Shown piece by piece: positions 1-8,062 of a DNA stretch of 64,000 bases. Position numbers and translations under genes: made by a program. Position 1 is the stretch's first letter, and every line of letters begins with the position of its first letter. The notes under the pieces were generated by a model. That model worked only from the letters and a program-made list of their open reading frames with translations, was not told the DNA's origin and ran no database searches. Source of the stretch: Hyphomicrobiales bacterium (lineage in GTDB: Bacteria; Pseudomonadota; Alphaproteobacteria; Rhizobiales; OSC116); NCBI GenBank assembly GCA_013214705.1, contig JABSRZ010000004.1, positions 434,001 through 498,000 of the forward strand, in the 5' to 3' direction.

Positions 1-23
1 ATATCAACTTAAAAGAGGTAAAA

Positions 24-878
24 ATGTCTAATTTCCAAATTCCAGAAATCAAAATAGCCCGACATTCCGCGCAGGCCGGCCAAGATGACGATATTGACTT
101 TGAAATTAAAGGTCAAGAAATGCAATTTGTCGAAATTGAACTCGACCCCGGCGAAAGCGCCATTGCCGAAGCCGGCGCCATGATGATGAAACATAAAGAC
201 ATCACTATGGATACTGTATTTGGCGATGGCTCTAAACAAGATCAACAAGGTGGTTTTTTTGACAAATTATTAGGCGCAGGCAAACGCCTCATCACTGGCG
301 AAAGCCTGTTCACCACCGTATTTACCCATCAAGGCAGCGGCAAAGCCAAGGTTTCGTTTGCCGCGCCTTATGCTGGGCATATCATCCCCATTAAGCTCGA
401 TAAAATTGGTGGCAAAATAATTTGCCAAAAAGACGCATTTTTATGCGCTGCCAAAGGCGTATCGATTGGCATTCATTTCCAGAAAAGAATCATGACCGGG
501 CTATTTGGTGGCGAGGGTTTTATTATGCAAAGCCTAGAAGGCGATGGCTGGGCATTCATTCACGCTGGCGGCACATTGGTCGAACACGAATTGGCGGATG
601 GCGAAGTGTTACATGTCGATACCGGTTGTTTAGCCGCTATGGAACCGACAGTAGACATGGATGTCGAACGTGCAGGCAACATTAAATCGATGATTTTTGG
701 TGGCGAAGGCATGTTTTTTGCGCGGCTACAAGGCCCCGGCAAAGTGTGGATTCAATCATTGCCATTTTCTCGTTTGGCTGGCCGGATGTTTGCCAACGCA
801 CCACAAAGGGGTGGTTCAAAAGGCGAAGGTTCACTATTAGGCGGGGTTGGTCGTCTGCTAGATGGCGACAATTTCTAG
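24..878 (+). CDS. AIM24-family (TIGR00266) protein
   Basis: A 284-residue protein of the AIM24/TIGR00266 family (PF01987), glycine-rich beta proteins of unclear biochemical role that are related to a yeast mitochondrial biogenesis factor. The family pattern is visible as EAGAMM (residues 49-54), GESLF (92-96), repeated GGEG blocks and a C-terminal GPGKVWIQSLP. There is no signal peptide or membrane segment, so it is probably cytosolic. The start follows AGAGGT with good spacing. Residues 1-30 are a non-conserved leader before the domain. It converges on pgeF with only a few bases between the stops. Family call is firm, function is not. Confidence 0.85.
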   Translation: MSNFQIPEIKIARHSAQAGQDDDIDFEIKGQEMQFVEIELDPGESAIAEAGAMMMKHKDITMDTVFGDGSKQDQQGGFFDKLLGAGKRLITGESLFTTVFTHQGSGKAKVSFAAPYAGHIIPIKLDKIGGKIICQKDAFLCAAKGVSIGIHFQKRIMTGLFGGEGFIMQSLEGDGWAFIHAGGTLVEHELADGEVLHVDTGCLAAMEPTVDMDVERAGNIKSMIFGGEGMFFARLQGPGKVWIQSLPFSRLAGRMFANAPQRGGSKGEGSLLGGVGRLLDGDNF

Positions 879-886
879 TTAACTCA

Positions 887-1690
887 CTATTTAATCATAA
901 TCACCGATAGTTGGCGGCCTTCTTTTTCTTGATTGTTGTGGGTCGCCCGCCGATGCGAATAGAATAAATCGTCATTCGCATAGGTATCTATTTGAATATG
1001 CTCAATATTTCGCACGCCGCTAGCGTATAATTTCTTGGCCGCCAACGCCGGCAAATCAAACATATAATGGCCTTCGCGTTCGGCTTTTTTGAAATGTCCG
1101 GCATAGGTAATATCTTGGCGGGTGAAACGCAATATCATTTCTTTGCCAACCTCGTAAGACTGGCCGGCAATGGCCGGGCCGACCGAAGCCACAATTTGTC
1201 TTAAATCTGCGCCCAATTCGACCATTTTTTTCAGCACATCTTCGATAATGCCGGCATAAGTGCTCGGCCAGCCGGCATGTATGGCGGCAATGATGTCGCC
1301 CTTGCCGCTGCTGAGTAGAATTGGCACACAATCGGCAGTTCTGATGCCCAAGGCTACGCCTTTTTGGGTGCTGATAATGGCGTCTGCCACCGGCTCAATT
1401 GCCACCGCGCTGATCCCAGCTTTATAAATGCCGGCTTCGTGTACTTGTTTAACCGTAATTAATTTTGCCCGCGCAATGCCAAAATTTTTGCAGACAATTT
1501 CCATATTCACATTTATGGCTTTTTCATCATCTAACGACATTTCAATTTTTGCACAATTTAAACTGCTAAATTCATGCTCAGAAACCCCGCCCAAACGACT
1601 TAAAAAACCATGCTGAATTTGGGGGATTTCAGTTAAATTTTTCGCCAGAAAACCAGGCAATTTGCCGATATTTTGTAATTTTTCGTGCAT
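887..1690 (-). CDS. pgeF: Peptidoglycan editing factor PgeF (laccase-domain, YfiH family)
   Basis: A 267-residue member of the DUF152/YfiH family. E. coli PgeF edits peptidoglycan precursors; homologues were earlier called polyphenol oxidases, and some act as purine nucleosidases or adenosine deaminases. The zinc-site residues are visible as His84 (KQVH), Cys121 (TADCVP) and His138 (AAIHAGW), and the C-terminal SHRRA block is present. Length is normal for the family. It lies downstream of midA on the same strand, separated by an 80-bp spacer of strikingly phased A-tracts, described separately. Substrate in this organism is inferred only. Confidence 0.9.
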   Translation of the reverse strand: MHEKLQNIGKLPGFLAKNLTEIPQIQHGFLSRLGGVSEHEFSSLNCAKIEMSLDDEKAINVNMEIVCKNFGIARAKLITVKQVHEAGIYKAGISAVAIEPVADAIISTQKGVALGIRTADCVPILLSSGKGDIIAAIHAGWPSTYAGIIEDVLKKMVELGADLRQIVASVGPAIAGQSYEVGKEMILRFTRQDITYAGHFKKAEREGHYMFDLPALAAKKLYASGVRNIEHIQIDTYANDDLFYSHRRATHNNQEKEGRQLSVIMIK

Positions 1691-1758
1691 TTTTGGCCCC
1701 TTTTTGGGTGTTTTTGAGCCGTTTTAAGCGTTTTTAGGCCATTTTTTGACAGTTTTTT
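1690..1758 (-). promoter_or_regulatory. Seven helically phased A-tracts upstream of pgeF
   Basis: On the minus strand, runs of four to six A begin at 1690, 1701, 1711, 1722, 1731, 1742 and 1753 (plus-strand left edges). The intervals of 11, 10, 11, 9, 11 and 11 average 10.5 bp. This is the classical arrangement for intrinsically curved DNA. It fills nearly the whole gap between the midA stop and the pgeF start, so it probably acts as an upstream curvature element or as a binding site for a nucleoid protein. Confidence 0.6.
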
Positions 1759-1771
1759 ACCTGATATCCTA

Positions 1772-2872
1772 TCATTCTAGCCCAAATCCGGCCGGTGTAA
1801 ACTGGCTTTTTATGTCTTTATGATCAAAATAATGCAAAGCCATAACTTTAAATAAATTTCCCATTTCATCTTCGGCCACCAAGCGGTTTAAAGCTTCGGA
1901 AATTTCTAATTTTTTGTCGGGGTTTTTGCGTATAAGCATTTGCGCTCGCAAACCAATGCCCAGATCATTTAAAAATTTAGCTTGCGTAACCACGGGGTTT
2001 GCCACAATATTTTGCGCCTGAGCCCGCTCTGTTAACGCGGTAAAATTCACATGTGCGGTGATGTCTTGACTGCCCAAATTTTCAAATATTTTGGCATATT
2101 CATGGTTTTTGACCGCTTGTAATGTGTCGCCAAACCCATGCCCATCATGGCCATAATCTATTATCAAGGCTATGCCTTGGTTGGTTTTCAAAATAGCCAA
2201 TATTTTATCTAAATAATATAAACTAGCCGGGCTGTCTTCAAAAATTGCCCCGTCCGCTGCGCGGTTTTTCAATATATCCGGCAGGTTTGGCTGCGCTGGT
2301 TTCATTGACAGTGTCGGCACTATTTTGCCAGCTTTTTCGCCGACCATACGTTCAAACCATTGGTCGTCTAAAAATTCATATTGCGCAATTGGCAAGGCAT
2401 CAAAAAATTCATTGGCCAAAAATATACAAGGTGCTGAATTTATAGCGCTTTTTAACTCATCTAAATCTTTATGCCAGTGGATATTCGGCTCAAACTTGGC
2501 CAATTTTTTGCGCTGCATTTCAGTCAATTTGGGGCTAATTTCAACCATATGAATGTTGACTTTAGCCTTGCCTTTAAACTTGGCCATTGAGCGCAATATA
2601 TCGGCCATTAACGTGCCACGCCCCGGGCCTAATTCAATCAGATTAAACTCTGGCTCATGTGGTAATTTCGCCATGCAATCGACCAACCAGAGGCCGATAA
2701 TTTCGCCAAACATTTGGTTAATCTCTGGCGCGGTGGTGAAATCGCCTTGTTTGCCAAACACATCTGACCTCATATAATAACCATGGGTCGGGTGCGATAA
2801 ACAGATTTGCATAAATTCAGCAAGGCTCATCAAACCCTTTTGAGCGACGTAGGATTTTAATATATTTTCCAT
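1772..2872 (-). CDS. MidA/NDUFAF7-type SAM-dependent methyltransferase
   Basis: Class I SAM-dependent protein of the DUF185/MidA family. The mitochondrial relative NDUFAF7 dimethylates an arginine of complex I subunit NDUFS2; the bacterial target is only inferred. Seen here: GDFTTAPEI near the N-terminus, the SAM motif ELGPGRGTL (about residues 80-88) and FLANEFFDALPI (about 151-162). The frame extends to 2914, overlapping lgt by 41 nt. I prefer the ATG at 2872, one base after the lgt stop, because it starts where family members start. It is probably co-transcribed with lgt, a common alphaproteobacterial pairing. Confidence 0.88.
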   Translation of the reverse strand: MENILKSYVAQKGLMSLAEFMQICLSHPTHGYYMRSDVFGKQGDFTTAPEINQMFGEIIGLWLVDCMAKLPHEPEFNLIELGPGRGTLMADILRSMAKFKGKAKVNIHMVEISPKLTEMQRKKLAKFEPNIHWHKDLDELKSAINSAPCIFLANEFFDALPIAQYEFLDDQWFERMVGEKAGKIVPTLSMKPAQPNLPDILKNRAADGAIFEDSPASLYYLDKILAILKTNQGIALIIDYGHDGHGFGDTLQAVKNHEYAKIFENLGSQDITAHVNFTALTERAQAQNIVANPVVTQAKFLNDLGIGLRAQMLIRKNPDKKLEISEALNRLVAEDEMGNLFKVMALHYFDHKDIKSQFTPAGFGLE

Positions 2873-2873
2873 G

Positions 2874-3698
2874 TTAAACTTGTTTCTGCTGGGCTGATTT
2901 TGAACTGGCAACAAAGTAAATGCCTAATAATATCATCGGTATAGACAATATCATACCCTGAGTGACAAAGCCTAAATAATAGCCAATTTGCACATCTGGC
3001 ACGCGGAAGAACTCAACAAATATACGGCTTATGCCATAAAGAATGGCCGAAACACCGGCAATATATCCCGGGCGTTTTAAACCGCCAAATTTCCACACCA
3101 AAACCCACAAAATAACAAAACTAACCAAGCCTTCTAATAAAGATTCATATAATTGGCTCGGGTGGCGCGGCACGCTGCCACCAGCCGGAAACCGCACCGC
3201 CCACGCGACATTGGTTACATGGCCATATAATTCACCATTTACAAAATTGGCGATGCGGCCTAAAAAAAGCCCAATCGGCAAAGCTGCCATTAACACGTCA
3301 AATAACTGGCGGTAATATATCTGTTTGACCCGGCTATAAACCAGGATGATAAGCGCCGAAAACAACACCCCACCATGGATTGACATGCCGCCATCCCATA
3401 CCGAAAACACCTCTAACGGGTTTTGTAAATAATAGCTGAAATTATAAAATAAAACATAACCTAACCGGCCGCCAATAAAAATGCCCAAAAAGGTATAAAA
3501 CGCCATATCTTCGACCGCGGCCGATTTTAATTGCGGCTCTGCGCTCCACAATTTGCGCGTGCTGACAAGTTTTTTAATATATAAACTGCCCAGCACCAAG
3601 CTAACCAAATAGGCCAGCCCATACCATTGAATGGATAATGGCCCGATGCTAATGGCCACAGGGTCTATATTGGGGAAAGCAAAACCAATTTCTGGCAT
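2874..3698 (-). CDS. lgt: Prolipoprotein diacylglyceryl transferase
   Basis: Inner-membrane enzyme that moves a diacylglyceryl group from phosphatidylglycerol to the lipobox cysteine of prolipoproteins, the first step of lipoprotein maturation. The 274-residue protein has several hydrophobic helices, the Lgt signature GRIANFVNGE (147-156), SIHGG with His108, and HPSQLYE (179-185). Length is typical. It heads an lgt-midA unit on the minus strand, with the upstream pseudoazurin gene insulated by an intrinsic terminator. Confidence 0.96.
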   Translation of the reverse strand: MPEIGFAFPNIDPVAISIGPLSIQWYGLAYLVSLVLGSLYIKKLVSTRKLWSAEPQLKSAAVEDMAFYTFLGIFIGGRLGYVLFYNFSYYLQNPLEVFSVWDGGMSIHGGVLFSALIILVYSRVKQIYYRQLFDVLMAALPIGLFLGRIANFVNGELYGHVTNVAWAVRFPAGGSVPRHPSQLYESLLEGLVSFVILWVLVWKFGGLKRPGYIAGVSAILYGISRIFVEFFRVPDVQIGYYLGFVTQGMILSIPMILLGIYFVASSKSAQQKQV

Positions 3699-3770
3699 AA
3701 ATTCTGCGCCTTATTTATTGCGAATAATTGCGGCCATCTTATAGTGATTTGGCCAAAATAACCAAACAAA

Positions 3771-3805
3771 AAAAGCCTGCAAGGAGGGGATGCAGGCTTT
3801 GTTTT
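3771..3805 (-). terminator. Intrinsic terminator after pseudoazurin gene
   Basis: The stem GCCTGCA (3775-3781) pairs with TGCAGGC (3791-3797) across a 9-nt loop. On the minus strand it is followed by seven T, as expected for the 3' end of the pseudoazurin transcript. A weaker T-run on the other side could make it bidirectional, but no plus-strand gene ends here. Confidence 0.85.
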
Positions 3806-3833
3806 GGCAATGTTTTTTGCTAAATAGCTATAG

Positions 3834-4298
3834 CTATTCCATTGCATCTACTTCGGCGTAGAGTTTTTCGTAAACTTTTTTGGCTTTGCTTTTTTGTTTG
3901 GTGGCTTTCACGTCTTCATAATTGACTTTATAATCGCCAACTAAAATTAAACCCACCATGCCAAGGCCACGATGTGGGGTACAAAAATAGCCGTATGTGC
4001 CATCCACAGTGTAGGTAATTTCATAATCTTTGCTAATTTTGCTTTTCCAATTTTCCGCACCTTCTGGAATGGCTTTTTTGTCAGACTGGCTATTATGACC
4101 TTTGTCTGCTGAAATGAATTTAACTGTATCGCCCAATTCAATTTTCAAAACCGCGGGGTAAAATACCATACGTTCTTTTTTATTGTCGGGGTTTTTGTTA
4201 TACATCAACACTTCATAGGTGGCTGCCCATACTGATGAAAAGCTCACTGCTGATGCTATAACTGCTATTGCTGAAACTGCTAATATTTTACGTAACAT
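3834..4298 (-). CDS. Pseudoazurin (type 1 blue copper protein)
   Basis: Periplasmic electron carrier; in known systems it donates electrons to copper nitrite reductase or nitrous oxide reductase during denitrification. The 154-residue precursor has a signal peptide ending VWA (cleavage about after residue 25). All four type 1 copper ligands are visible: His68 (DKGHN), Cys106, His109 and Met114 in FCTPHRGLGM. Length and the alpha-helical C-terminal tail fit pseudoazurin rather than amicyanin. It is monocistronic, with a terminator downstream and an FNR-type box about 60 bp upstream, which points to oxygen-limited expression. No denitrification reductase is in the window. Confidence 0.92.
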   Translation of the reverse strand: MLRKILAVSAIAVIASAVSFSSVWAATYEVLMYNKNPDNKKERMVFYPAVLKIELGDTVKFISADKGHNSQSDKKAIPEGAENWKSKISKDYEITYTVDGTYGYFCTPHRGLGMVGLILVGDYKVNYEDVKATKQKSKAKKVYEKLYAEVDAME

Positions 4299-4357
4299 TT
4301 TATTTCTCCGTGGTTGATATGCCTACTTCTTGATTGAATATTGGCATGTAGAGAAAA

Positions 4358-4371
4358 TTGATGCAAATCAA
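4358..4371 (-). promoter_or_regulatory. FNR/FixK-type box upstream of pseudoazurin
   Basis: TTGAT-GCAA-ATCAA is a perfect match to the FNR/FixK/Anr consensus TTGAT-N4-ATCAA. Its centre is about 66 bp upstream of the pseudoazurin start. A TATTCA sequence on the minus strand at 4340-4335 could serve as the -10 region, which places the box near -40, the usual activating position. This fits a redox protein used under low oxygen. Confidence 0.8.
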
Positions 4372-4553
4372 CAAAAATGATAAAATTGTTTATATTACAT
4401 ATAGTTAAACTAGATATTGTACATTAATGACGCAGTTTTCGTTTTTTTTACAGCGGTGGAAAACTTTATATCTTTAAAATTCTACAGCGCGCCCCATATG
4501 TATTTTAACAATTATTGAAACCTAATAAATAGATTTTTCGGAGAATATAAAAA

Positions 4554-4853
4554 ATGAATGACCCACAGGTAGCGCAAAAAATGATGGCCTATGATGCGGC
4601 AAAAAAAGATGTGGTTTTGGCCTATATCATTTGGTTCTTTTTAGGTACATTTGGCCTGCATAGAATTTACATGGGCTACACATTCTCCGGCGTATTTATG
4701 GCGTTGTTGCACATTATTTCTTGGGCGCTCACCATTGTTTTTATCGGGTTTATTGGCCTTGGCATAATATGCCTTTGGTGGTTGATCGATGCCATAAGGT
4801 TAATGGGCTGGGTCGAAAATCACAACCAGCGCCTAGCCGCACATATCGGTTAA
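4554..4853 (+). CDS. TM2 domain membrane protein
   Basis: A 99-residue protein with a TM2 domain: a first helix containing FFLGTFGLHRIYMG (about residues 28-41) and a second and third hydrophobic stretch ending in an IDAIR-like motif. TM2 proteins are small inner-membrane proteins of unknown function. The start follows CGGAG with good spacing. It is divergent from the pseudoazurin gene and alone in its transcription unit. Confidence 0.85.
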   Translation: MNDPQVAQKMMAYDAAKKDVVLAYIIWFFLGTFGLHRIYMGYTFSGVFMALLHIISWALTIVFIGFIGLGIICLWWLIDAIRLMGWVENHNQRLAAHIG

Positions 4854-4936
4854 GCACATAGATGCCGCGTAATAGCCGCTTAATAAGCTGGGATAAATCT
4901 ACAGACTGAAGCCCATATCATTTAATAACTTGATTA

Positions 4937-4987
4937 AACACCATAATTTGTGTCACATGATGAAGTGCGACGGCACAAATTGGTGTT
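4937..4987. promoter_or_regulatory. Imperfect inverted repeat upstream of VOC gene
   Basis: AACACC plus ATTTGTG on the left (4937-4952) pairs with CACAAAT plus GGTGTT on the right (4974-4987), with a small bulge and a loop of about 20 nt. There is no T-run, so it does not look like a terminator. It could be a 5' leader hairpin or a protein-binding site for the gene starting at 5018. Confidence 0.4.
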
Positions 4988-5017
4988 TACTCACAATTTT
5001 TAAATGACTGTTTTACT

Positions 5018-5437
5018 ATGGACGACCCAAATAACAACCGTAAAGGCCATATTGTTGGTTTTGGTGGGGTGTTTTTTAAAGCCCAAAGACCAGCCGATTT
5101 AGCCCAATGGTATAAAGAAATACTAGGAATACCGGTCAGTGACGCCGGTGTGGCTTTGTTCAAAAGATCGAGAATAGATGATTTCGCGCATAATGAAATA
5201 ACTCTATGGGCGCCGTTCGAGCATAATAGCCAATATTTTGCGCCTTCTGAATCTGGATTTATGATAAATTATCTGGTTGATGATTTAAATATATTGCTCG
5301 AACGGCTCAAAAGCCGCGGCATATTGCCGGTTCAACCCATCGAAATTACCAAAGACGGTAAATTTGCGTGGATTATGGACCCTGAAGGCAATAAAATAGA
5401 GCTGTGGCAACCCCTGCGCCCCGAAGATGAAGCTTAA
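5018..5437 (+). CDS. VOC-superfamily (glyoxalase-like) protein
   Basis: A 139-residue single vicinal-oxygen-chelate protein. Visible elements are the N-terminal strand FGGVFFKA, the RPADLAQWYKEILG helix typical of these folds, and the C-terminal DPEGNKIELWQP with the conserved metal-ligand Glu. The family includes glyoxalase I, dioxygenases and resistance proteins; the substrate cannot be read from the sequence. Its stop codon directly touches the ATG of the following membrane-protein gene, so the two are probably one operon. The ribosome-binding site is weak. Confidence 0.8.
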   Translation: MDDPNNNRKGHIVGFGGVFFKAQRPADLAQWYKEILGIPVSDAGVALFKRSRIDDFAHNEITLWAPFEHNSQYFAPSESGFMINYLVDDLNILLERLKSRGILPVQPIEITKDGKFAWIMDPEGNKIELWQPLRPEDEA

Positions 5438-5851
5438 ATGCCAATATTGATTTACATCTATTGTGCGCTGATTACATTTTCGGCTTTATACGGCATTCAT
5501 ATCTTAAAACCCAGACCCGCATATTTGGCCGGCGTGGCATTATTTGTTAGTTTTTGTTGGCTGATTTGCATCGACTATTATGCAGCTGATTTGCCGATAT
5601 TTAGGTCGCAAGTAACGCTAGCCATTTATTTTTTATGTGCCGCCCTGTGGCAAATCATTGAAATGAAATCGCTACAAGCCCAACTGAACAGCCAAAAAAA
5701 CAGTAACAGTGCCAGATTAGAAGCTTTGCAACAAGAGTTTAATGGCCAAAGTTTCGGCCGCCTGACCTATATATTAATGGCCATCGTGGCTATATTTTAC
5801 ATCCCGATTATCTATATGGGTGTTGATATATTCATCAACATACCAAGCTAA
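5438..5851 (+). CDS. Hypothetical four-helix membrane protein
   Basis: A 137-residue protein I do not recognise. It has four hydrophobic segments (about residues 3-23, 28-48, 58-75 and 107-132) and a polar, glutamine-rich stretch (about 80-103) between the third and fourth that could form a short coiled coil. It starts immediately at the stop codon of the VOC gene, which suggests translational coupling. Repeat locus A begins about 20 bp after its stop. Confidence 0.65.
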   Translation: MPILIYIYCALITFSALYGIHILKPRPAYLAGVALFVSFCWLICIDYYAADLPIFRSQVTLAIYFLCAALWQIIEMKSLQAQLNSQKNSNSARLEALQQEFNGQSFGRLTYILMAIVAIFYIPIIYMGVDIFINIPS

Positions 5852-5871
5852 CATTGTGAACTAAAACAGCC

Positions 5872-6420
5872 TCTGAGTTTCCGTCTGCCCGCAAGCACCC
5901 CTGTGTTTCGACGAGTGCGCCCAGAAGCCGTCAGGCAAACTATGTGGCCAACGCGCGGAGGCTAGCTGACACTTGCGGAGCAAGGGGCTGCGCACGCAAG
6001 TGCCAACAGTGAGGCGAAGCCGAACGTATAAATGGGAGTACCCGTAAAATCGGCAGGAGTGCTAACTTTCTATGTCTTAGCAGCATCAACAGCTGGCTCA
6101 ATCTCCGAAACTCCAGCGCAAAATCTCAACTTCACTGCTTTTCAGCAGCCTCAGGGGCGGCGCTCCTGCCAACACTCTGGAAGTCTGCATTTTTACGCCC
6201 ACCTTTCGGCGGGCTAGTCGTACCTGCGGGCGCACGCCTCCGCGTGCTTGCTACGCCCTAACGGGCGGCCTCAGTCGGCAAGTTCGCCAACGAGTTGGCT
6301 CGCCCCTTTTACCCAAATTCATTCTGAGTTTCTGTCTGCCCCTCGCATCCACACAACGTGCCATCCGCTTTCGCACTCACCGAATCACTGGGGTGCTTGG
6401 AGGTAGACGCAAATGCCGAG
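5872..6420. repeat. Structured repeat locus A (modules 1, 1', 2, 3)
   Basis: Fills the gap between two convergent genes. It contains a full plus-oriented module 1 (5872-6117), a truncated inverted module 1 (about 6118-6244), an inverted module 2 (about 6245-6312) and a self-contained mini-element (6323-6420) whose two ends are inverted copies of the module 1 terminus (TCTGAGTTTCTGTCTGCC type). Internal hairpins include GCC-GTCA-GGC, CTTGC-GGA-GCAAG, GGC-GAA-GCC and GCACGC-GGAG-GCGTGC. Open frames through it are not conserved between copies, so I do not call genes here. Confidence 0.8.
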
Positions 6421-6431
6421 TTTTCTGCTAT

Positions 6432-6965
6432 TTATGCGCCGTCAAACGCGCATAGGGCTGATACGATGATGCCATCGTCGGCGAGTCTTTTGCTACCACC
6501 TAGCTCTGGTAGGTCGACAATAAACGCTGCATGTTCGACAATGCCGCCCAAACGTCTGATGAGTTTAATGCCGGCAAGGGCGGTGCCGCCGGTGGCTAAT
6601 AAATCATCTAACAATAGAATTTTTTGGCCTTTTTTTAAGGCATCTTCATGAATTTCGATGATGGCGCTGCCATATTCTAGATCATATTCTTCGGAAATTA
6701 CATCGGCTGGTAATTTGCCTTTTTTGCGAATCGGTATAAAGCCTTTGCCCATTTCTATCGCCAACGCGCCGCCGATGATGAAGCCGCGGGCGTCGATGCC
6801 GGCAATCAAATCAAATTCTTGATTTTTATACAGTTCGGCAAGTTGTTGCACCACCTCACGCATGCCATTGGCATCGCCAAATAGCGTGGTGACATCGCGA
6901 AACATAATACCTTTGTGCGGGTAGTCGGGAATGGTACGAATGAGCGGTTTGATATCAAATGACAT
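6432..6965 (-). CDS. apt: Adenine phosphoribosyltransferase
   Basis: Purine salvage enzyme converting adenine and PRPP to AMP. The 177-residue protein has the PRPP-binding motif LLDDLLATGGTA (118-129), the N-terminal IPDYPHKGIMFRDVTTL block and the GIDARGFI motif (56-63) that binds the base. It is directly downstream of mtnP, with 10 bases between; MTA phosphorylase releases adenine, so the pair forms a coherent salvage operon. Repeat locus A begins about 12 bp after its stop. Confidence 0.96.
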   Translation of the reverse strand: MSFDIKPLIRTIPDYPHKGIMFRDVTTLFGDANGMREVVQQLAELYKNQEFDLIAGIDARGFIIGGALAIEMGKGFIPIRKKGKLPADVISEEYDLEYGSAIIEIHEDALKKGQKILLLDDLLATGGTALAGIKLIRRLGGIVEHAAFIVDLPELGGSKRLADDGIIVSALCAFDGA

Positions 6966-6974
6966 AATGGGTTC

Positions 6975-7844
6975 CTATAACACTCTGCCAGCAACGGCAT
7001 CTAATTTAGCGATTAATTCAGGGTCTCTAGCTTCTGGTGCGGTCATAATGGCGAATTCTAGCGCGCGGTCTGAGCCAATTGAGCAAGCCTCATGCTGTTT
7101 TGGAAAGCTCTCTAACAATTTAAGCACTAGTTTTGAGGCGTTTTCATTATTTTGTTTTAGCACGGCCATAATTTTGGGGATGTCGACCTCGCCATGCTCG
7201 GGGTGCCAACAATCATAATCGGTAACCATCGACACGGCGGCATAGCAAATTTCGGCCTCGCGGGCGAGTTTTGCCTCTGGCTGGTTGGTCATGCCGATGA
7301 CATCACAACCCCACGCGCGGTACATATTGCTTTCGGCCAAACTGCTAAATTGCGGCCCTTCCATGGCTAAATATGTGCCGTTTAAATGGGTTTTAATTTC
7401 AAGCGTTTGCGCCGCGTCATAAACCCGTTGTTGCAAATTGGGGCTAATGGGGTAAGCCAAGGAAACATGCGCCACACAGCCTGAACCAAAAAAGCTTTTA
7501 TGGCGATTTACAGTGCGGTCGATAAATTGGTCGATGATGACAAAATCGCCGGGTGCATACTCTTCTTTAAGTGAACCAACGGCGCTTAGCGAAATAAGAT
7601 CGGTAACGCCGGCGCGCTTTAAAACATCTATATTGGCGCGATAATTAATGTCTGTCGGGCTAATTTTATGGCCACGGCCATGGCGCGGCAAAAACACCAA
7701 TTTCATGCCGTTATATTCGGCAATCAGCAATTCATCTGACGCCTCGCCCCATGGGCTGTTAATTTTGACCCATTGTTTATGGGTAATTTGCGGCAAATCA
7801 TATATGCCACTACCGCCGATAAACCCCAAAATAGTTTTTGTCAT
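6975..7844 (-). CDS. mtnP: S-methyl-5'-thioadenosine phosphorylase
   Basis: Cleaves methylthioadenosine with phosphate to adenine and 5-methylthioribose-1-phosphate. Visible motifs: GFIGGSGIYDLP at the N-terminus, FLPRHGRGH with the phosphate-binding residues, SLSAVGSL, AMEGPQFSS and GMTNQPEAKLAREAE. I choose the ATG at 7844 (289 residues), preceded by AAGGG. A longer frame to 7862 adds six residues and would swallow that ribosome-binding site. It is followed by apt in one operon. Confidence 0.95.
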   Translation of the reverse strand: MTKTILGFIGGSGIYDLPQITHKQWVKINSPWGEASDELLIAEYNGMKLVFLPRHGRGHKISPTDINYRANIDVLKRAGVTDLISLSAVGSLKEEYAPGDFVIIDQFIDRTVNRHKSFFGSGCVAHVSLAYPISPNLQQRVYDAAQTLEIKTHLNGTYLAMEGPQFSSLAESNMYRAWGCDVIGMTNQPEAKLAREAEICYAAVSMVTDYDCWHPEHGEVDIPKIMAVLKQNNENASKLVLKLLESFPKQHEACSIGSDRALEFAIMTAPEARDPELIAKLDAVAGRVL

Positions 7845-7896
7845 AATTTGCCCTTTAAACAAATCTCACTGTAACCAGATTCGCAACCAATTGCAC

Positions 7897-7926
7897 AAAA
7901 AAAGAGGCCACAAAGACCTCTTTTTT
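7897..7926 (-). terminator. Intrinsic terminator of the petABC operon (bidirectional form)
   Basis: A-run, then AAAGAGG, an 8-10 nt loop, and CCTCTTT followed by a T-run. It is symmetrical, so it can act on both strands. It lies downstream of petC on the minus strand and upstream of mtnP, insulating the two units. Confidence 0.75.
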
Positions 7927-7987
7927 ATTATTTTGTGACTAAATTCAGAGCATCAAACGCTTAATTTGTAAACATTCGAATTACTAA

Positions 7988-8053
7988 GGTGTTGTAGGCG
8001 AAGCCTGAACAAATGAACAACTAGTTCATGTGAAGGGTTCAACGCCCAACACC
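7988..8053. repeat. Short palindromic repeat, second family, copy 1
   Basis: GGTGTTG (7988-7994) pairs with CAACACC (8047-8053). Nested inside are GGCG/CGCC and ATGAAC/GTTCAT stems. It shares its skeleton (TGTTGTA on the left; ACGCCCAACA then GACGT on the right) with the copy at 17475-17541, but the outer stem differs in a compensating way. It lies between the petC stop and the terminator. Confidence 0.6.
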
Positions 8054-8062
8054 GACGTAATT

